Of a stretch of DNA of 44,395 nucleotides, positions 1-7,614 are shown in pieces (positions within the stretch are counted from its first letter, which is position 1; every line of letters starts with the position of its first letter). The position numbers and the translations under genes are program-made. Origin of the DNA: a virus; the IMG/VR virus record IMGVR_UViG_3300029787_004411, positions 1 through 44,395 of that record; one strand, 5' to 3'. The notes beneath the pieces were generated by a model. The model was not told the origin of the DNA and searched no databases. It saw only the letters and a program-made list of their open reading frames with translations.

Positions 1-2
1 GG

Positions 3-689
3 TCTTTATCAGCACTTGCAGGTTCAGGCCATGGTGTTCATGATTTTCATAAAAATATTACAGAAAATCAATCTTGCGAACACGCAAAACTAAAAGCAAC
101 AAAAGACTTAATAGAAAATGAATTAGGGGTTTATATTAGTGTAAACAATATCATGTCATGCATCAATGACAACTGTGAGTTTAATTCATTCAAATGGATA
201 TTTTATCCTGCACTAGTTACAAATTTAAAATTCAATACTGTGATCACAGAGTTTGATGGTGAAAGAATGTGTGAAGCATTTGTTGAAGGTGATGTTAAGG
301 ATCTAAAAGAACACTATCAATATGATCATGACTTCAGTGTCATAATGTCTCAAAGCGGAATATATCATGATAATGATTATATGGAGATAGAGATCTATGG
401 CAGGAGCAAACAGTTTTACAAAATCTTTTTGGTAAACAAAGATGCCAAAATGATTTATCCAAATGACTTTCAGGATGAAGGTAACGACTCTTTTATCACA
501 GTGCCTAATTCACTTTACACATTAAGAGTACAAAAGGAACAGAATCCTAATTCTTTGATTGTGGTTGTAAGCAGTCAAGAACCTTTTGGTATGGGTAAAG
601 CATATAACTTTGAAGATTTCACAGAAACACTCATGTATTTAAAAAGTGAAGGTTATCGTTTACGAATGTATAATTTTGTAGTAAAATAA
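3..689 (+). CDS. Exported LPP20/FlgT-like protein with DUF4384-like C-terminus (5' partial)
   Basis: The reading frame is open from base 3, so the gene begins left of the window; an internal ATG at 153 is not needed as the start. The first visible residues (SLSALAGSG) resemble the end of a signal peptide. Next comes a helix with a Cys and regularly spaced Ala/Lys (ENQSCEHAKLKATKDLIE) ending in Glu-Leu-Gly, typical of LPP20 or FlgT N-terminal domains. The last ~90 residues (from FYKIFLVNKDAKMIYPND) look like a DUF4384 domain, with its phe-leu-val core and the Pro-Asn after the hydrophobic strand. These families are envelope or secretion-associated in bacteria. Inferred role: a periplasmic or cell-surface protein made during infection. 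Family match is by eye. Confidence 0.55.
   Translation, partial: SLSALAGSGHGVHDFHKNITENQSCEHAKLKATKDLIENELGVYISVNNIMSCINDNCEFNSFKWIFYPALVTNLKFNTVITEFDGERMCEAFVEGDVKDLKEHYQYDHDFSVIMSQSGIYHDNDYMEIEIYGRSKQFYKIFLVNKDAKMIYPNDFQDEGNDSFITVPNSLYTLRVQKEQNPNSLIVVVSSQEPFGMGKAYNFEDFTETLMYLKSEGYRLRMYNFVVK
682..688 (+). promoter_or_regulatory. Possible late-type -10 box (TAAAATA) before the DoxX gene
   Basis: AAAATA ends at 688, five bases before a GTG at 694, the same spacing as the TAAATA boxes elsewhere in the window. One mismatch to TAAATA, so weaker evidence. Confidence 0.35.
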
Positions 690-693
690 CATT

Positions 694-1107
694 GTGATGA
701 CACTAGAACAGTATTTGAAAAAGATTCCAGACTTCAAAGGTGCCAATTGGTTGATCAGAGTGCCAATAGGCGTTGTGTTTATTTTACAAGGTTTACAGAA
801 ACTGCCTGTTGATGTTGCAGATGCTGAAGCATTTGGATTACCAATGTCAGTATGGTTCTTTGTTGCTTGGGGAGAATTGTTTGCCGGTATAGGTTTGCTT
901 GTAGGCGGATTAACCATCGCTCTCAAAGACGGAGTAGGCGATATGCTAACAAGGTTTAGTGGCATAGTCATCTGCGGAATAATGACAGGTGTAATATTGA
1001 TCAGTGAACCGGAAAGTATTATGTATGTAATCTTGTATGAACACTTTCATTTAATGTTGTATACTGGAGGTTTGTTTTTTGCACTGAGAGGCAACAGGGT
1101 AAAATGA
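694..1107 (+). CDS. DoxX-family integral membrane protein
   Basis: About 137 residues with four hydrophobic segments. The first reads RVPIGVVFILQGLQKLP and is followed by a small-residue stretch, AWGELFAGIGLLVGG, both typical of DoxX/DoxD-like inner-membrane proteins. Members are linked to quinone, thiosulfate or oxidative-stress functions, but the reaction cannot be read here. Start: GTG at 694 fits the leaderless-box spacing; ATG at 697 would remove one residue. There is no clear Shine-Dalgarno site. The stop overlaps the next start (ATGA), so the genes at 694-2955 form a coupled run. Confidence 0.7.
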   Translation: MMTLEQYLKKIPDFKGANWLIRVPIGVVFILQGLQKLPVDVADAEAFGLPMSVWFFVAWGELFAGIGLLVGGLTIALKDGVGDMLTRFSGIVICGIMTGVILISEPESIMYVILYEHFHLMLYTGGLFFALRGNRVK

Positions 1108-1331
1108 AAGAATATAAACTTTCCATTAAGATAGGCGACAAGATAGAAGTAGGTCGTTTCAGAAATGTTTCAACCACAATAAAAGGAATAGAACTTGACG
1201 AGCATAATCAACCTGTTATAATAACAAGTAAGGGCAGTAAAAAATTATTAACCTGCAGAATAAACAAGTTGGCCAAAACAGGAAAACAAATACTGAAAGA
1301 AGCCAAAAAGAAAAAGAAAGCAAAAAAATAA
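1104..1331 (+). CDS. Small basic protein, unknown function
   Basis: 75 residues: a likely beta-rich body (EYKLSIKIGDKIEVGRF) and a very lysine-rich tail (KEAKKKKKAKK). No family recognised. The start overlaps the DoxX stop (ATGA) and the stop overlaps the next start (TAATG), so it is probably translated by coupling. The basic tail suggests nucleic-acid or acidic-protein binding, as inference only. Confidence 0.65.
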   Translation: MKEYKLSIKIGDKIEVGRFRNVSTTIKGIELDEHNQPVIITSKGSKKLLTCRINKLAKTGKQILKEAKKKKKAKK

Positions 1332-1813
1332 TGCCACATTACAGTACAAAAACATATGGACACAACATAGGACTTGCTTGTGTGTTTAGACAACCAAATG
1401 CAGATCATTCACATTGTCATCTACTGCATGGATACAGTCTTGCATTTACATTCAAGTTTGGTTGTAAAGAATTAGATAATAAAAATTGGGCAGTCGACTT
1501 TGGTGGATTAAAGCCTTTGAAGAAGTGGTTGGAAGATCATTTTGATCATAAAACTGCACTAGACATCAATGATCCACACATGGATAAGTTCAGAGAACTT
1601 GAAGAATTGGATCTTGTGGATATTGTAACATTTGATGGTGTGGGTGCAGAAAAGTTTGCCGAACACGCCTTTAACTTTGCAGATGATCTGATTAAAAAAG
1701 CAACAGATGGTAGATGCTATTGTGTGTCAGTCGAATGTGCCGAACATGGTGCAAATTCGGCCATATATACTTTATCACATGGTACAACTATTACAGGTGC
1801 TTTTAATGAATGA
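1331..1813 (+). CDS. queD: 6-carboxytetrahydropterin synthase / 6-pyruvoyl-tetrahydropterin synthase-like (QueD family)
   Basis: 160 residues. The family core is visible: Cys29 followed by LLHGYS (residues 31-36), the central VDFGGLKPLKKWLEDHFDH stretch (about 55-73) and a C-terminal CVSVECAEHGANSAIY strand. QueD makes 6-carboxytetrahydropterin for 7-deazaguanine (queuosine, preQ0) synthesis; some phages use this route to modify their DNA. The usual CxxxHGH zinc motif reads CxxxHGY here, so one expected His ligand is Tyr. Other deazaguanine genes (FolE, QueE, QueC, DpdA) are not seen in this window. Start and stop overlap the neighbours (TAATG, ATGA). Confidence 0.8.
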   Translation: MPHYSTKTYGHNIGLACVFRQPNADHSHCHLLHGYSLAFTFKFGCKELDNKNWAVDFGGLKPLKKWLEDHFDHKTALDINDPHMDKFRELEELDLVDIVTFDGVGAEKFAEHAFNFADDLIKKATDGRCYCVSVECAEHGANSAIYTLSHGTTITGAFNE

Positions 1814-2955
1814 TCATAACTTATAGAAATCCACTAGACCTTAACGACACTTTAGAAGTCCACTTTGCCACTTACAGAAATCAGTTTTTTGAAAGATGGA
1901 AGACTGAACTGATCAAACTAATCAAAGAAGATTACCATTTAGAAAAAAATTACTGCTTTATGGGTTTTGCAGATTCGCCACGTAATATTGATTATTTGTG
2001 TGAACAAATAAATGAGTCTATAGGGGTGATTAATCGCTTTAATAGGTCTCATACTTGGGGTAATGCAGGACTTGAACCATATGCCATACAAGATCATTTT
2101 GACTGCGATACTGTGATGTATTCTGCGGATTTACCTACAGGATCTTGCCCAGATGGTAATGAATCGAGCAAACCTGGTCTGCGTATCAAACATGACGCAA
2201 TGAATAGATTACATAGATATTTTGAAGATCTGCAGGGTGAAGCATGGAATCTTAGTCCTTACTACAAGACAGCAGATCACGAAACCAAATATGCAATCAG
2301 GCAGTTGAATGATCTTTGTCATGAACTTGAAAATTACATTCTCAGTTATAGGAAAAAAATTGTAGATCCTGCATGGCAACGACCCAGTCAAATAAACACT
2401 TGGTTACAGGCCCCTCGAGTAGATCTACATGAAGAAGATTACAAATTATTTCAACAAAATAAATTTGATAGACAGTGCGGGGGAATATATCTGCATTGGT
2501 CACAAGTAGGGAAGACACACATAGAAGTATTCAGAGATGAGGACGGCAAGGATATAGATCAAGCAACTTGTTCAACTATCAATGCTTTACGTTATTACTC
2601 AGGATGTTTCGATGTAGAATGGGGTAAAGATGTACAAGAAAGTGATGAGTATGCCACTTGGCATATGGAAGAACAAAAACAATTTCATACATGGCTGAGA
2701 CGAAATGGATTCGATCCAGATGATCCTAAACTGTCTTTAGGCTTCATCAAATTGGCACAATGTAATCTTAAAAGATCTTTTGGCTCTGATGATCCACAAG
2801 TTGTGTGGAGCATTCTATCAAACTATCAGGATGTCTATAAAATAGAAATAGATGATGTTGTTGGCACCTTTGATTACACCTGGAGTCAGCCTGGTTACAA
2901 ACAGATGCAAATAAACAAAATGATACCAGGCTACATACACTCATCCAAATCATAG
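1810..2955 (+). CDS. Hypothetical protein, 381 residues
   Basis: No family recognised. The protein is soluble with no signal peptide or membrane segment, rich in Trp, His, Tyr and Asp. A notable stretch is GGIYLHWSQVGKTHIEVF (about residues 224-241), which looks like a beta hairpin. It is the last gene of the coupled run starting with DoxX and overlaps QueD by four bases. A link to QueD chemistry is possible only from position. Confidence 0.75.
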   Translation: MIITYRNPLDLNDTLEVHFATYRNQFFERWKTELIKLIKEDYHLEKNYCFMGFADSPRNIDYLCEQINESIGVINRFNRSHTWGNAGLEPYAIQDHFDCDTVMYSADLPTGSCPDGNESSKPGLRIKHDAMNRLHRYFEDLQGEAWNLSPYYKTADHETKYAIRQLNDLCHELENYILSYRKKIVDPAWQRPSQINTWLQAPRVDLHEEDYKLFQQNKFDRQCGGIYLHWSQVGKTHIEVFRDEDGKDIDQATCSTINALRYYSGCFDVEWGKDVQESDEYATWHMEEQKQFHTWLRRNGFDPDDPKLSLGFIKLAQCNLKRSFGSDDPQVVWSILSNYQDVYKIEIDDVVGTFDYTWSQPGYKQMQINKMIPGYIHSSKS

Positions 2956-3091
2956 ATAAATAACCATAGTAACGCCATTTAGATGACGTCGGCAAAACAA
3001 CTGACCTTCAAGTACGATTACAAGGAAAGAAAGTGGGCCAGGCCGTGTGCAAGTTCCTTGCTAACAATAACAAAAATGTTTATAATAAGAT
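2956..3091 (+). other. 136-base spacer with a possible structured RNA
   Basis: The longest gene-free stretch of the window. It holds a TAAATA box (2957-2962) not followed by a start codon at the usual distance, then ~90 bases that are richer in G+C (about 47% by hand count) than the flanks. A perfect 7-base inverted repeat CAAGGAA (3021-3027) / TTCCTTG (3054-3060) encloses a 26-base loop. The end of the spacer is the tctA promoter. No convincing protein-coding frame with a start codon. Confidence 0.35.
3058..3086 (+). promoter_or_regulatory. Sigma70-type promoter placing +1 at the tctA start codon
   Basis: -35 TTGCTA (3058-3063), 17-base spacer, -10 TATAAT (3081-3086), then five bases to ATG 3092. 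There is no Shine-Dalgarno site, so the mRNA is predicted to be leaderless. Confidence 0.7.
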
Positions 3092-4414
3092 ATGGAAGAA
3101 CTGTTTGCAGTTTCAATGGGTATCATAGCAGGAATTATCACAGGTGTCGTGCCTGGAGCAGGAGTAACTGTGGCTATGGTAATTGCTACTCCTTTATTAT
3201 TTGATTTCACTGTGCTTCAATTGTTATTGTTTTATATGGCATTGGCCAGCATGGTGCAATTTACAGGCACTATTCCTGCTGTACTGTTAGGTGTGCCCGG
3301 CGAAACAAACAGTTTACCGGCTGTGATAGAAGGTACTAAATTTACGAAGCACGGATATTCACAACTTGCGGTAGGTGTGTCAGCATTGGGAAGTGTATTG
3401 GGGAGCATTGTTTCAGTGTGTCTCACCTTTGCATTGATATCGTTGTTGATATCTCATGTGTCAATGTTTTTTGGAAACAACACAAAATTCTATCTTTATA
3501 TTTTTGTCATTATATTTTGTATAATGGTGTATAATAAAAACAATATTCTACTGAATATTTTCTTGTGTGCTTTAGGATTTGCATTGAGCCTTCCGGGTGA
3601 AAGTGATATCAGTCCAGATATCAGATATACATTTGGCGTGACTGATCTTGAATATGGAGTCCCTTTGATCAGTGTGTTAATTGGATTCTTGGTTGTGCCT
3701 ACTCTGTATAATCTTTATAGCAATACTCACACAACATCTTTGTTTCCAAATAGGCCTATTAAGTTTTCAAAGGTAGTAGTTTTGTTTGTTAGACATTTTC
3801 CTAGTTCAATTAGAGGTAGTGTGATTGGTTACCTATGTGGATTTGTGCCAGGAGTCAGCACAGTGCTATCAACCAATGTAAGTTATTCTGTAGAAAAAAA
3901 ATTGCACCCATACAATCCAGGCAAACAATTAGTTGCGAGTGAAACAGCAAACAACTCAGGACAATTTGCAAGTATGCTTCCGCTGTTGCTCATTGGGATC
4001 CCAATCACAGGATCAGAAGTTGTGCTGTACAGTCTACTGATTGACGCAGGTTGGTCGCCCTTCCAGTTTAACAATACAGAACAGAATGCTGACTTAATTT
4101 TCCAACAATTAGTCCCATGGTTCGTGTTTGTAAATGTGTGTGGACTTTGTGTTGCTTGGCCTTTTGCAAAAAAGATTGTACAATTATTAACTGTTAAAAA
4201 AAATTATGTGATCTTCTTGCTGTTGTTGGGGATGATTTTGCTCAATACCTATATGGGCATACAGGATTATAGATTAGGTTTATACACTTGTTGTTTGTTT
4301 GTGTTTGGGTGTGTAGGACTATTATTAAGAAAACATGAACCAGTGCCTTTGATATTCTTATTCATACTAGGTAATGATATAGAAGGTGTGTTTATAAGAC
4401 AAATGTTAATTTAG
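3092..4414 (+). CDS. tctA: Tripartite tricarboxylate transporter large membrane subunit (TctA family)
   Basis: 440 residues with many hydrophobic segments. The two inverted halves of TctA are visible: an N-terminal GVVPGAG motif near residues 18-24 followed by AVLLGVPGETNSLPAVIEG, and a second one with CGFVPGVSTVLS, SETANNSGQFASMLPLL and LIGIPITGSE. TctA forms the transport channel that works with a periplasmic TctC protein to import carboxylates. It is somewhat shorter than typical bacterial TctA (about 500). The small TctB subunit is absent; tctC follows 11 bases downstream. Bacterial-type cargo, apparently intact, with its own sigma70-like promoter. Confidence 0.85.
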   Translation: MEELFAVSMGIIAGIITGVVPGAGVTVAMVIATPLLFDFTVLQLLLFYMALASMVQFTGTIPAVLLGVPGETNSLPAVIEGTKFTKHGYSQLAVGVSALGSVLGSIVSVCLTFALISLLISHVSMFFGNNTKFYLYIFVIIFCIMVYNKNNILLNIFLCALGFALSLPGESDISPDIRYTFGVTDLEYGVPLISVLIGFLVVPTLYNLYSNTHTTSLFPNRPIKFSKVVVLFVRHFPSSIRGSVIGYLCGFVPGVSTVLSTNVSYSVEKKLHPYNPGKQLVASETANNSGQFASMLPLLLIGIPITGSEVVLYSLLIDAGWSPFQFNNTEQNADLIFQQLVPWFVFVNVCGLCVAWPFAKKIVQLLTVKKNYVIFLLLLGMILLNTYMGIQDYRLGLYTCCLFVFGCVGLLLRKHEPVPLIFLFILGNDIEGVFIRQMLI

Positions 4415-4425
4415 GAGGAACAAAT

Positions 4426-5184
4426 ATGAAATTAACAATATTAATTTTGAGTTTATTGTTTGTGAATACATCATTCGCAGACCATATAGACTCTATCACA
4501 ATAATCAATAATGGCAAACCAGGAGGATCGTTCAATGCAAGAACTCAGTTGTACAAACAAGGATTGGAAGACAACGGATATCATGTGGATTATTTAGATG
4601 TTGGAAAAATTTCACAGGCAGTGAAAATGTTTAAAGAATCTACCGATCCAACTATAATGGTTTATGCTAACAATCAAGTCTTCAGACAAGACCTGTTTCA
4701 CACAGATCAAAATTTTGTTTTGTTAGAATATCAACAACCTTTGTATATTTGCAGTGCAAACAAATCCTTTAGTGATCCAGTTACTGTCGCTCATGGCAAA
4801 GGTTATGATCCTGATCTCATTAGATCTTTATTAGGTGAAGACATTGTACTTGTGCCTTACAAAAACAGCGGAGCCATGTTGAAAGGAATGTTGGGCGGCG
4901 ATGTTGACATGATGATTAACAATCAAGGCAAAAGTTTAACCTATATGGAATCAGGAGAAGGCAAGTGCGAAGCATCAGACAAACTGCCTACCATGCAAGC
5001 CACAGTGATAGCAAGGAACGTACACATACAAGAAATCAGAGAACTGTTGTTGCACATTACCCTTACTGATGATTTTGTCGATTATCATGGGTCAAGAAAA
5101 CTACAAAGACCTTACACAACATTCAACAATCGTGAAACTGAATTAGATTATGTGAAAGAACTTGAAAGTCAATGGAAGTACTAA
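4426..5184 (+). CDS. tctC: Periplasmic substrate-binding protein of the TctC family
   Basis: 252 residues with a clear Sec signal peptide (MKLTILILSLLFVNTSFA, then DHID). The mature part has NNGKPGGSFNARTQLY near the N-terminus, where TctC/BugD proteins bind the carboxylate, and VPYKNSGAMLKGMLGGDVD (about 144-162), the family's YKxxxxxxxxLxGGxVD motif. It is shorter than usual TctC (about 320). A strong Shine-Dalgarno AGGAGG precedes ATG 4426, consistent with an internal operon gene. It probably captures an organic acid for the TctA partner; the ligand cannot be read. Confidence 0.8.
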   Translation: MKLTILILSLLFVNTSFADHIDSITIINNGKPGGSFNARTQLYKQGLEDNGYHVDYLDVGKISQAVKMFKESTDPTIMVYANNQVFRQDLFHTDQNFVLLEYQQPLYICSANKSFSDPVTVAHGKGYDPDLIRSLLGEDIVLVPYKNSGAMLKGMLGGDVDMMINNQGKSLTYMESGEGKCEASDKLPTMQATVIARNVHIQEIRELLLHITLTDDFVDYHGSRKLQRPYTTFNNRETELDYVKELESQWKY

Positions 5185-5804
5185 ACCTTAAAGATAACAC
5201 AATAGGCGATTATCATCGCAATCTCATGAGCTATTATGAACAGGTAAAGACTGAACAAGATAAGATGCACAACGATGTAAAACTGTTAGGAAATTTTGAT
5301 GTACCTAACTTTGATTTAGATGCTCTTAATGTGCAGGACAGGACGATCCTTAGAGACAGAGATTGGGGCAGTAAGGCAGACTGGCGTGATTACATGATGA
5401 GCCATGGATACAATAAAAGCAACACAAAATTAGAGATGGTTGAAATGCAAGACTTGCCTACAGCATTATTAGATGTGTGTAATACCTTTGACATGCAGTT
5501 GCCCAACTTCACTATGAATATACAATCTCCTGGATCTGTTGTGCCTGCACACGAAGATACTTGGTACAAATGGTGTGATCGATATCCAAATGAAATGGAA
5601 CAGCACACATTCTACGATACAAAATTTTACATTTGGTTTTTATCAGATCGTGATGTTGGTCATGCTTTTCAGTGTGGACACACTGACATCAATTGGAAAC
5701 GTGGGGATTTGATAGAAATGCCTTTCTACGCCAGACATGCCACTTCAAACGCAGGATATACAGACAAACTGTTGATACAATGTTTGGGAATTAAACAACA
5801 TTGA
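5172..5804 (+). CDS. 2OG-Fe(II) / aspartyl-asparaginyl hydroxylase-like oxygenase
   Basis: 210 residues. The C-terminal half has a double-stranded beta-helix signature: PGSVVPAHEDTW with the HxD pair H127/D129, then WKRGDLIEMPFYARHATSNAG with H189 as the third iron ligand and K199 where an Arg often binds 2-oxoglutarate. Such enzymes hydroxylate proteins, small molecules or nucleic acids; the substrate is unknown. The start lies inside the end of tctC (13-base overlap), so it belongs to that operon. Confidence 0.6.
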   Translation: MEVLNLKDNTIGDYHRNLMSYYEQVKTEQDKMHNDVKLLGNFDVPNFDLDALNVQDRTILRDRDWGSKADWRDYMMSHGYNKSNTKLEMVEMQDLPTALLDVCNTFDMQLPNFTMNIQSPGSVVPAHEDTWYKWCDRYPNEMEQHTFYDTKFYIWFLSDRDVGHAFQCGHTDINWKRGDLIEMPFYARHATSNAGYTDKLLIQCLGIKQH

Positions 5805-5828
5805 CACAATCGATATATGTGTTACAAT
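5801..5828 (+). promoter_or_regulatory. Sigma70-type promoter at the UV endonuclease start codon
   Basis: Consensus -35 TTGACA (5801-5806), 16-base spacer, -10 TACAAT (5823-5828), then five bases to ATG 5834. It overlaps the end of the previous gene. Leaderless mRNA predicted. Confidence 0.75.
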
Positions 5829-5833
5829 AAGAC

Positions 5834-6868
5834 ATGAACAAACGTATTGGTTTCTGCTGTCAATGGTTTCACTATGATCAGACACTTAAGAAAAAACAAC
5901 TAGAAGAATTCCAACGCCCTTTCAATACGAGGTCAACAACTGTCCGTTGGCTCAACGAACACAAAGAAGAAGCAGAAGACAAATTGCAATTTGTGTTTCA
6001 TCACAACATACAAGCAATTAAAAATCTTATTACGAAAGTAGGTGAACTGCCTGTAGAACGTAGAATGTGCAGAATATCATCTCCTATACTACCAGTGGCA
6101 ACACAGATAGATTGGAAATACTATTGGGACAAGCCTGATGTGATAGCATACTGCGAAAAACACTTTGCTGAATGTGGTGAACTTGCAAGAACAAAGGATG
6201 TAAAAATATCATTCCATCCTGGGCAATTTACTGTGTTGGCTTCAGAAACTCCTGACATTGTAGAACGTAGCATAGAAGAATTTGAATATCATGCGTCAAT
6301 GGCTCGCATGATGGGTTTTGGTAAATCATTTCAAGATGGTTGCAAAATTAATGTACATATATCAGGTAGACAAGGCCCAGAAGGCATTCGTAAAGCATTG
6401 CCTCGACTGTCACCTGAAGCAAGAAATCTTATCACCATCGAGAATGATGAAATGGGTTGGGGCCTTGACGCTTCCTTGGAACTTGAAAAAGATCTTGCCC
6501 TTGTAATGGATATTCATCATCATTGGATCAGAGACGAAGAATACATAGATTCAAATGATGATAGAGTAAAACGTGTGAGAGATTCGTGGCGTGGTGTTAG
6601 ACCTACCATGCATTACTCTTATTCACGTGACGAACATCTAGCAGTTGCCGAACTAGGTGATCGAACACACACTGAGATGCACAACATCCAGGACTTATTG
6701 GCACGCGGTTGTAAAAAACAGAAACTTAGAGCACATTCTGACTATTTGCCCAATGCAAAAGTTAATGACTGGGCACTGAGTTTCTTAGACATGTTCGATA
6801 TACAAGTAGAAGCAAAGGCCAAAAACCTTGCTTCCGAACAGTTATACAACCAGTATTTGGCGTTATAA
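5834..6868 (+). CDS. uvsE: UV damage endonuclease (UVDE/UvsE family)
   Basis: 344 residues, full length for the family. The TIM-barrel motifs are visible in order: IGFCCQW at the N-terminus, CRISSPILPV, SFHPGQFTVL, KINVHISG, ITIENDEMGWGL and MDIHHHWI, followed by MHYSYSR and the C-terminal LRAHSDYLP. These hold the metal-binding His, Glu and Asp residues. UVDE nicks DNA 5' of UV photoproducts and begins a light-independent repair path, which suits a virus of sunlit water. It is monocistronic or heads the short run that follows; promoter immediately upstream. Confidence 0.92.
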   Translation: MNKRIGFCCQWFHYDQTLKKKQLEEFQRPFNTRSTTVRWLNEHKEEAEDKLQFVFHHNIQAIKNLITKVGELPVERRMCRISSPILPVATQIDWKYYWDKPDVIAYCEKHFAECGELARTKDVKISFHPGQFTVLASETPDIVERSIEEFEYHASMARMMGFGKSFQDGCKINVHISGRQGPEGIRKALPRLSPEARNLITIENDEMGWGLDASLELEKDLALVMDIHHHWIRDEEYIDSNDDRVKRVRDSWRGVRPTMHYSYSRDEHLAVAELGDRTHTEMHNIQDLLARGCKKQKLRAHSDYLPNAKVNDWALSFLDMFDIQVEAKAKNLASEQLYNQYLAL

Positions 6869-6879
6869 GTACATTTTTG

Positions 6880-6885
6880 TAAATA
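6880..6885 (+). promoter_or_regulatory. TAAATA box with leader and Shine-Dalgarno
   Basis: The box is 16 bases before ATG 6902 and a Shine-Dalgarno AAGGAG (6889-6894) lies between. If the start site is about six bases past the box, the mRNA would begin within the Shine-Dalgarno sequence itself. Confidence 0.35.
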
Positions 6886-6901
6886 AACAAGGAGAATGAT
6901 T

Positions 6902-7045
6902 ATGTCTATTTGGACTTGGCTATTAGGCGACAAAGCAGAAGCAACTACACCTGCAAAGAAAAAAGCAGTAAAAGTTACTGCTAAAAAGAAAAAGAAAAAA
7001 GTCGCTAAGAAAAAGAAAAAAGCCACAAAGAAAAAGAAAAAGTAA
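6902..7045 (+). CDS. 47-residue lysine-rich protein
   Basis: The N-terminus MSIWTWLLGDKAEATTPAKK is followed by runs of four to six Lys separated by single Val, Ala or Thr, like histone H1 tails or bacterial lysine-rich DNA-binding tails. About half the residues are Lys. A strong Shine-Dalgarno sits eight bases before the ATG. It may be a DNA-condensing or internal head protein; the Trp-rich start (WTWLL) could be an anchor. sodC begins three bases after its stop. Confidence 0.65.
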   Translation: MSIWTWLLGDKAEATTPAKKKAVKVTAKKKKKKVAKKKKKATKKKKK

Positions 7046-7048
7046 ATT

Positions 7049-7594
7049 ATGAAGATAGACCATGTGCTGTTTAAAGAATGCCCGAGAACAAAAGCCAAGG
7101 TCTGTGAATGTGATAGTGTTACCAGTTTATCAGAAGCAAATGAAACTGTAAATGCAACATCTGAACTGATACACTCAGACACTGTCAAAGGCACAATCAA
7201 GTTTACACAACAACCAGGTGGTCCAACTGTGATCACTGGAGAAATAACAGGTGTTGAACCTGGGGAGCATGGATTCCACATACATGAATTTGGAGACTTG
7301 TCCGGAGGATGTGACACTGCTGGTGCACATTACAATCCGGACAATGTTGATCATGGAGATCTAGAAGAAGGTCATGTTGGCGATCTAGGCAATGTCACTG
7401 CTAATGAAGAGGGAGTGGTAACATTGGACATATCTGCTTCTAGGGTTGACCTAAGTGGAGACCGTAGTGTGGTTGGTAGATCCATAATAATACACTCGGA
7501 CAGAGACGATCTAGGCCTGGGTGGCGATGCTGAATCAATCAAAACTGGTAACGCCGGCGAAAGATTGGCTTGTGGAGTGATTGTTCTTTCATAA
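7049..7594 (+). CDS. sodC: Cu/Zn superoxide dismutase
   Basis: 181 residues. All metal ligands are present: H77 and H79 (GFHIHEFGD), H94 (AHYNP), H102, H109 and D112 (HVGDLGN), and H149 (IIIHSDRDDLG). C88 and C175 form the expected disulfide pair and the active-site Arg is R172 (GNAGERLACG). The enzyme converts superoxide to peroxide and oxygen. Bacterial SodC is usually exported, yet no hydrophobic signal peptide is seen. Instead a ~45-residue N-terminal extension holds C11, C19 and C21 (CPRTKAKVCEC), possibly a metal-binding segment. It directly follows the lysine-rich gene and is probably co-transcribed with it. Confidence 0.93.
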   Translation: MKIDHVLFKECPRTKAKVCECDSVTSLSEANETVNATSELIHSDTVKGTIKFTQQPGGPTVITGEITGVEPGEHGFHIHEFGDLSGGCDTAGAHYNPDNVDHGDLEEGHVGDLGNVTANEEGVVTLDISASRVDLSGDRSVVGRSIIIHSDRDDLGLGGDAESIKTGNAGERLACGVIVLS

Positions 7595-7609
7595 ATTTTG
7601 TGTTATAAT
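7581..7609 (+). promoter_or_regulatory. Sigma70-type promoter at the sufT start codon
   Basis: -35 TTGTTC (7581-7586), 17-base spacer, -10 TATAAT (7604-7609), five bases to ATG 7615. The -35 lies inside the end of sodC. Leaderless mRNA predicted. Confidence 0.65.
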
Positions 7610-7614
7610 ACAGC

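Noticed and set aside
660-971. 103-codon minus-strand frame antisense to DoxX
   Set aside because: Shadow frame without domain or start signal; DoxX on the plus strand has strong family features.
2983-3204. 73-codon open frame across the spacer and the tctA start
   Set aside because: Its second half reads across tctA out of frame and looks random; the tctA promoter lies inside it. The first ~30 residues are not convincing alone.
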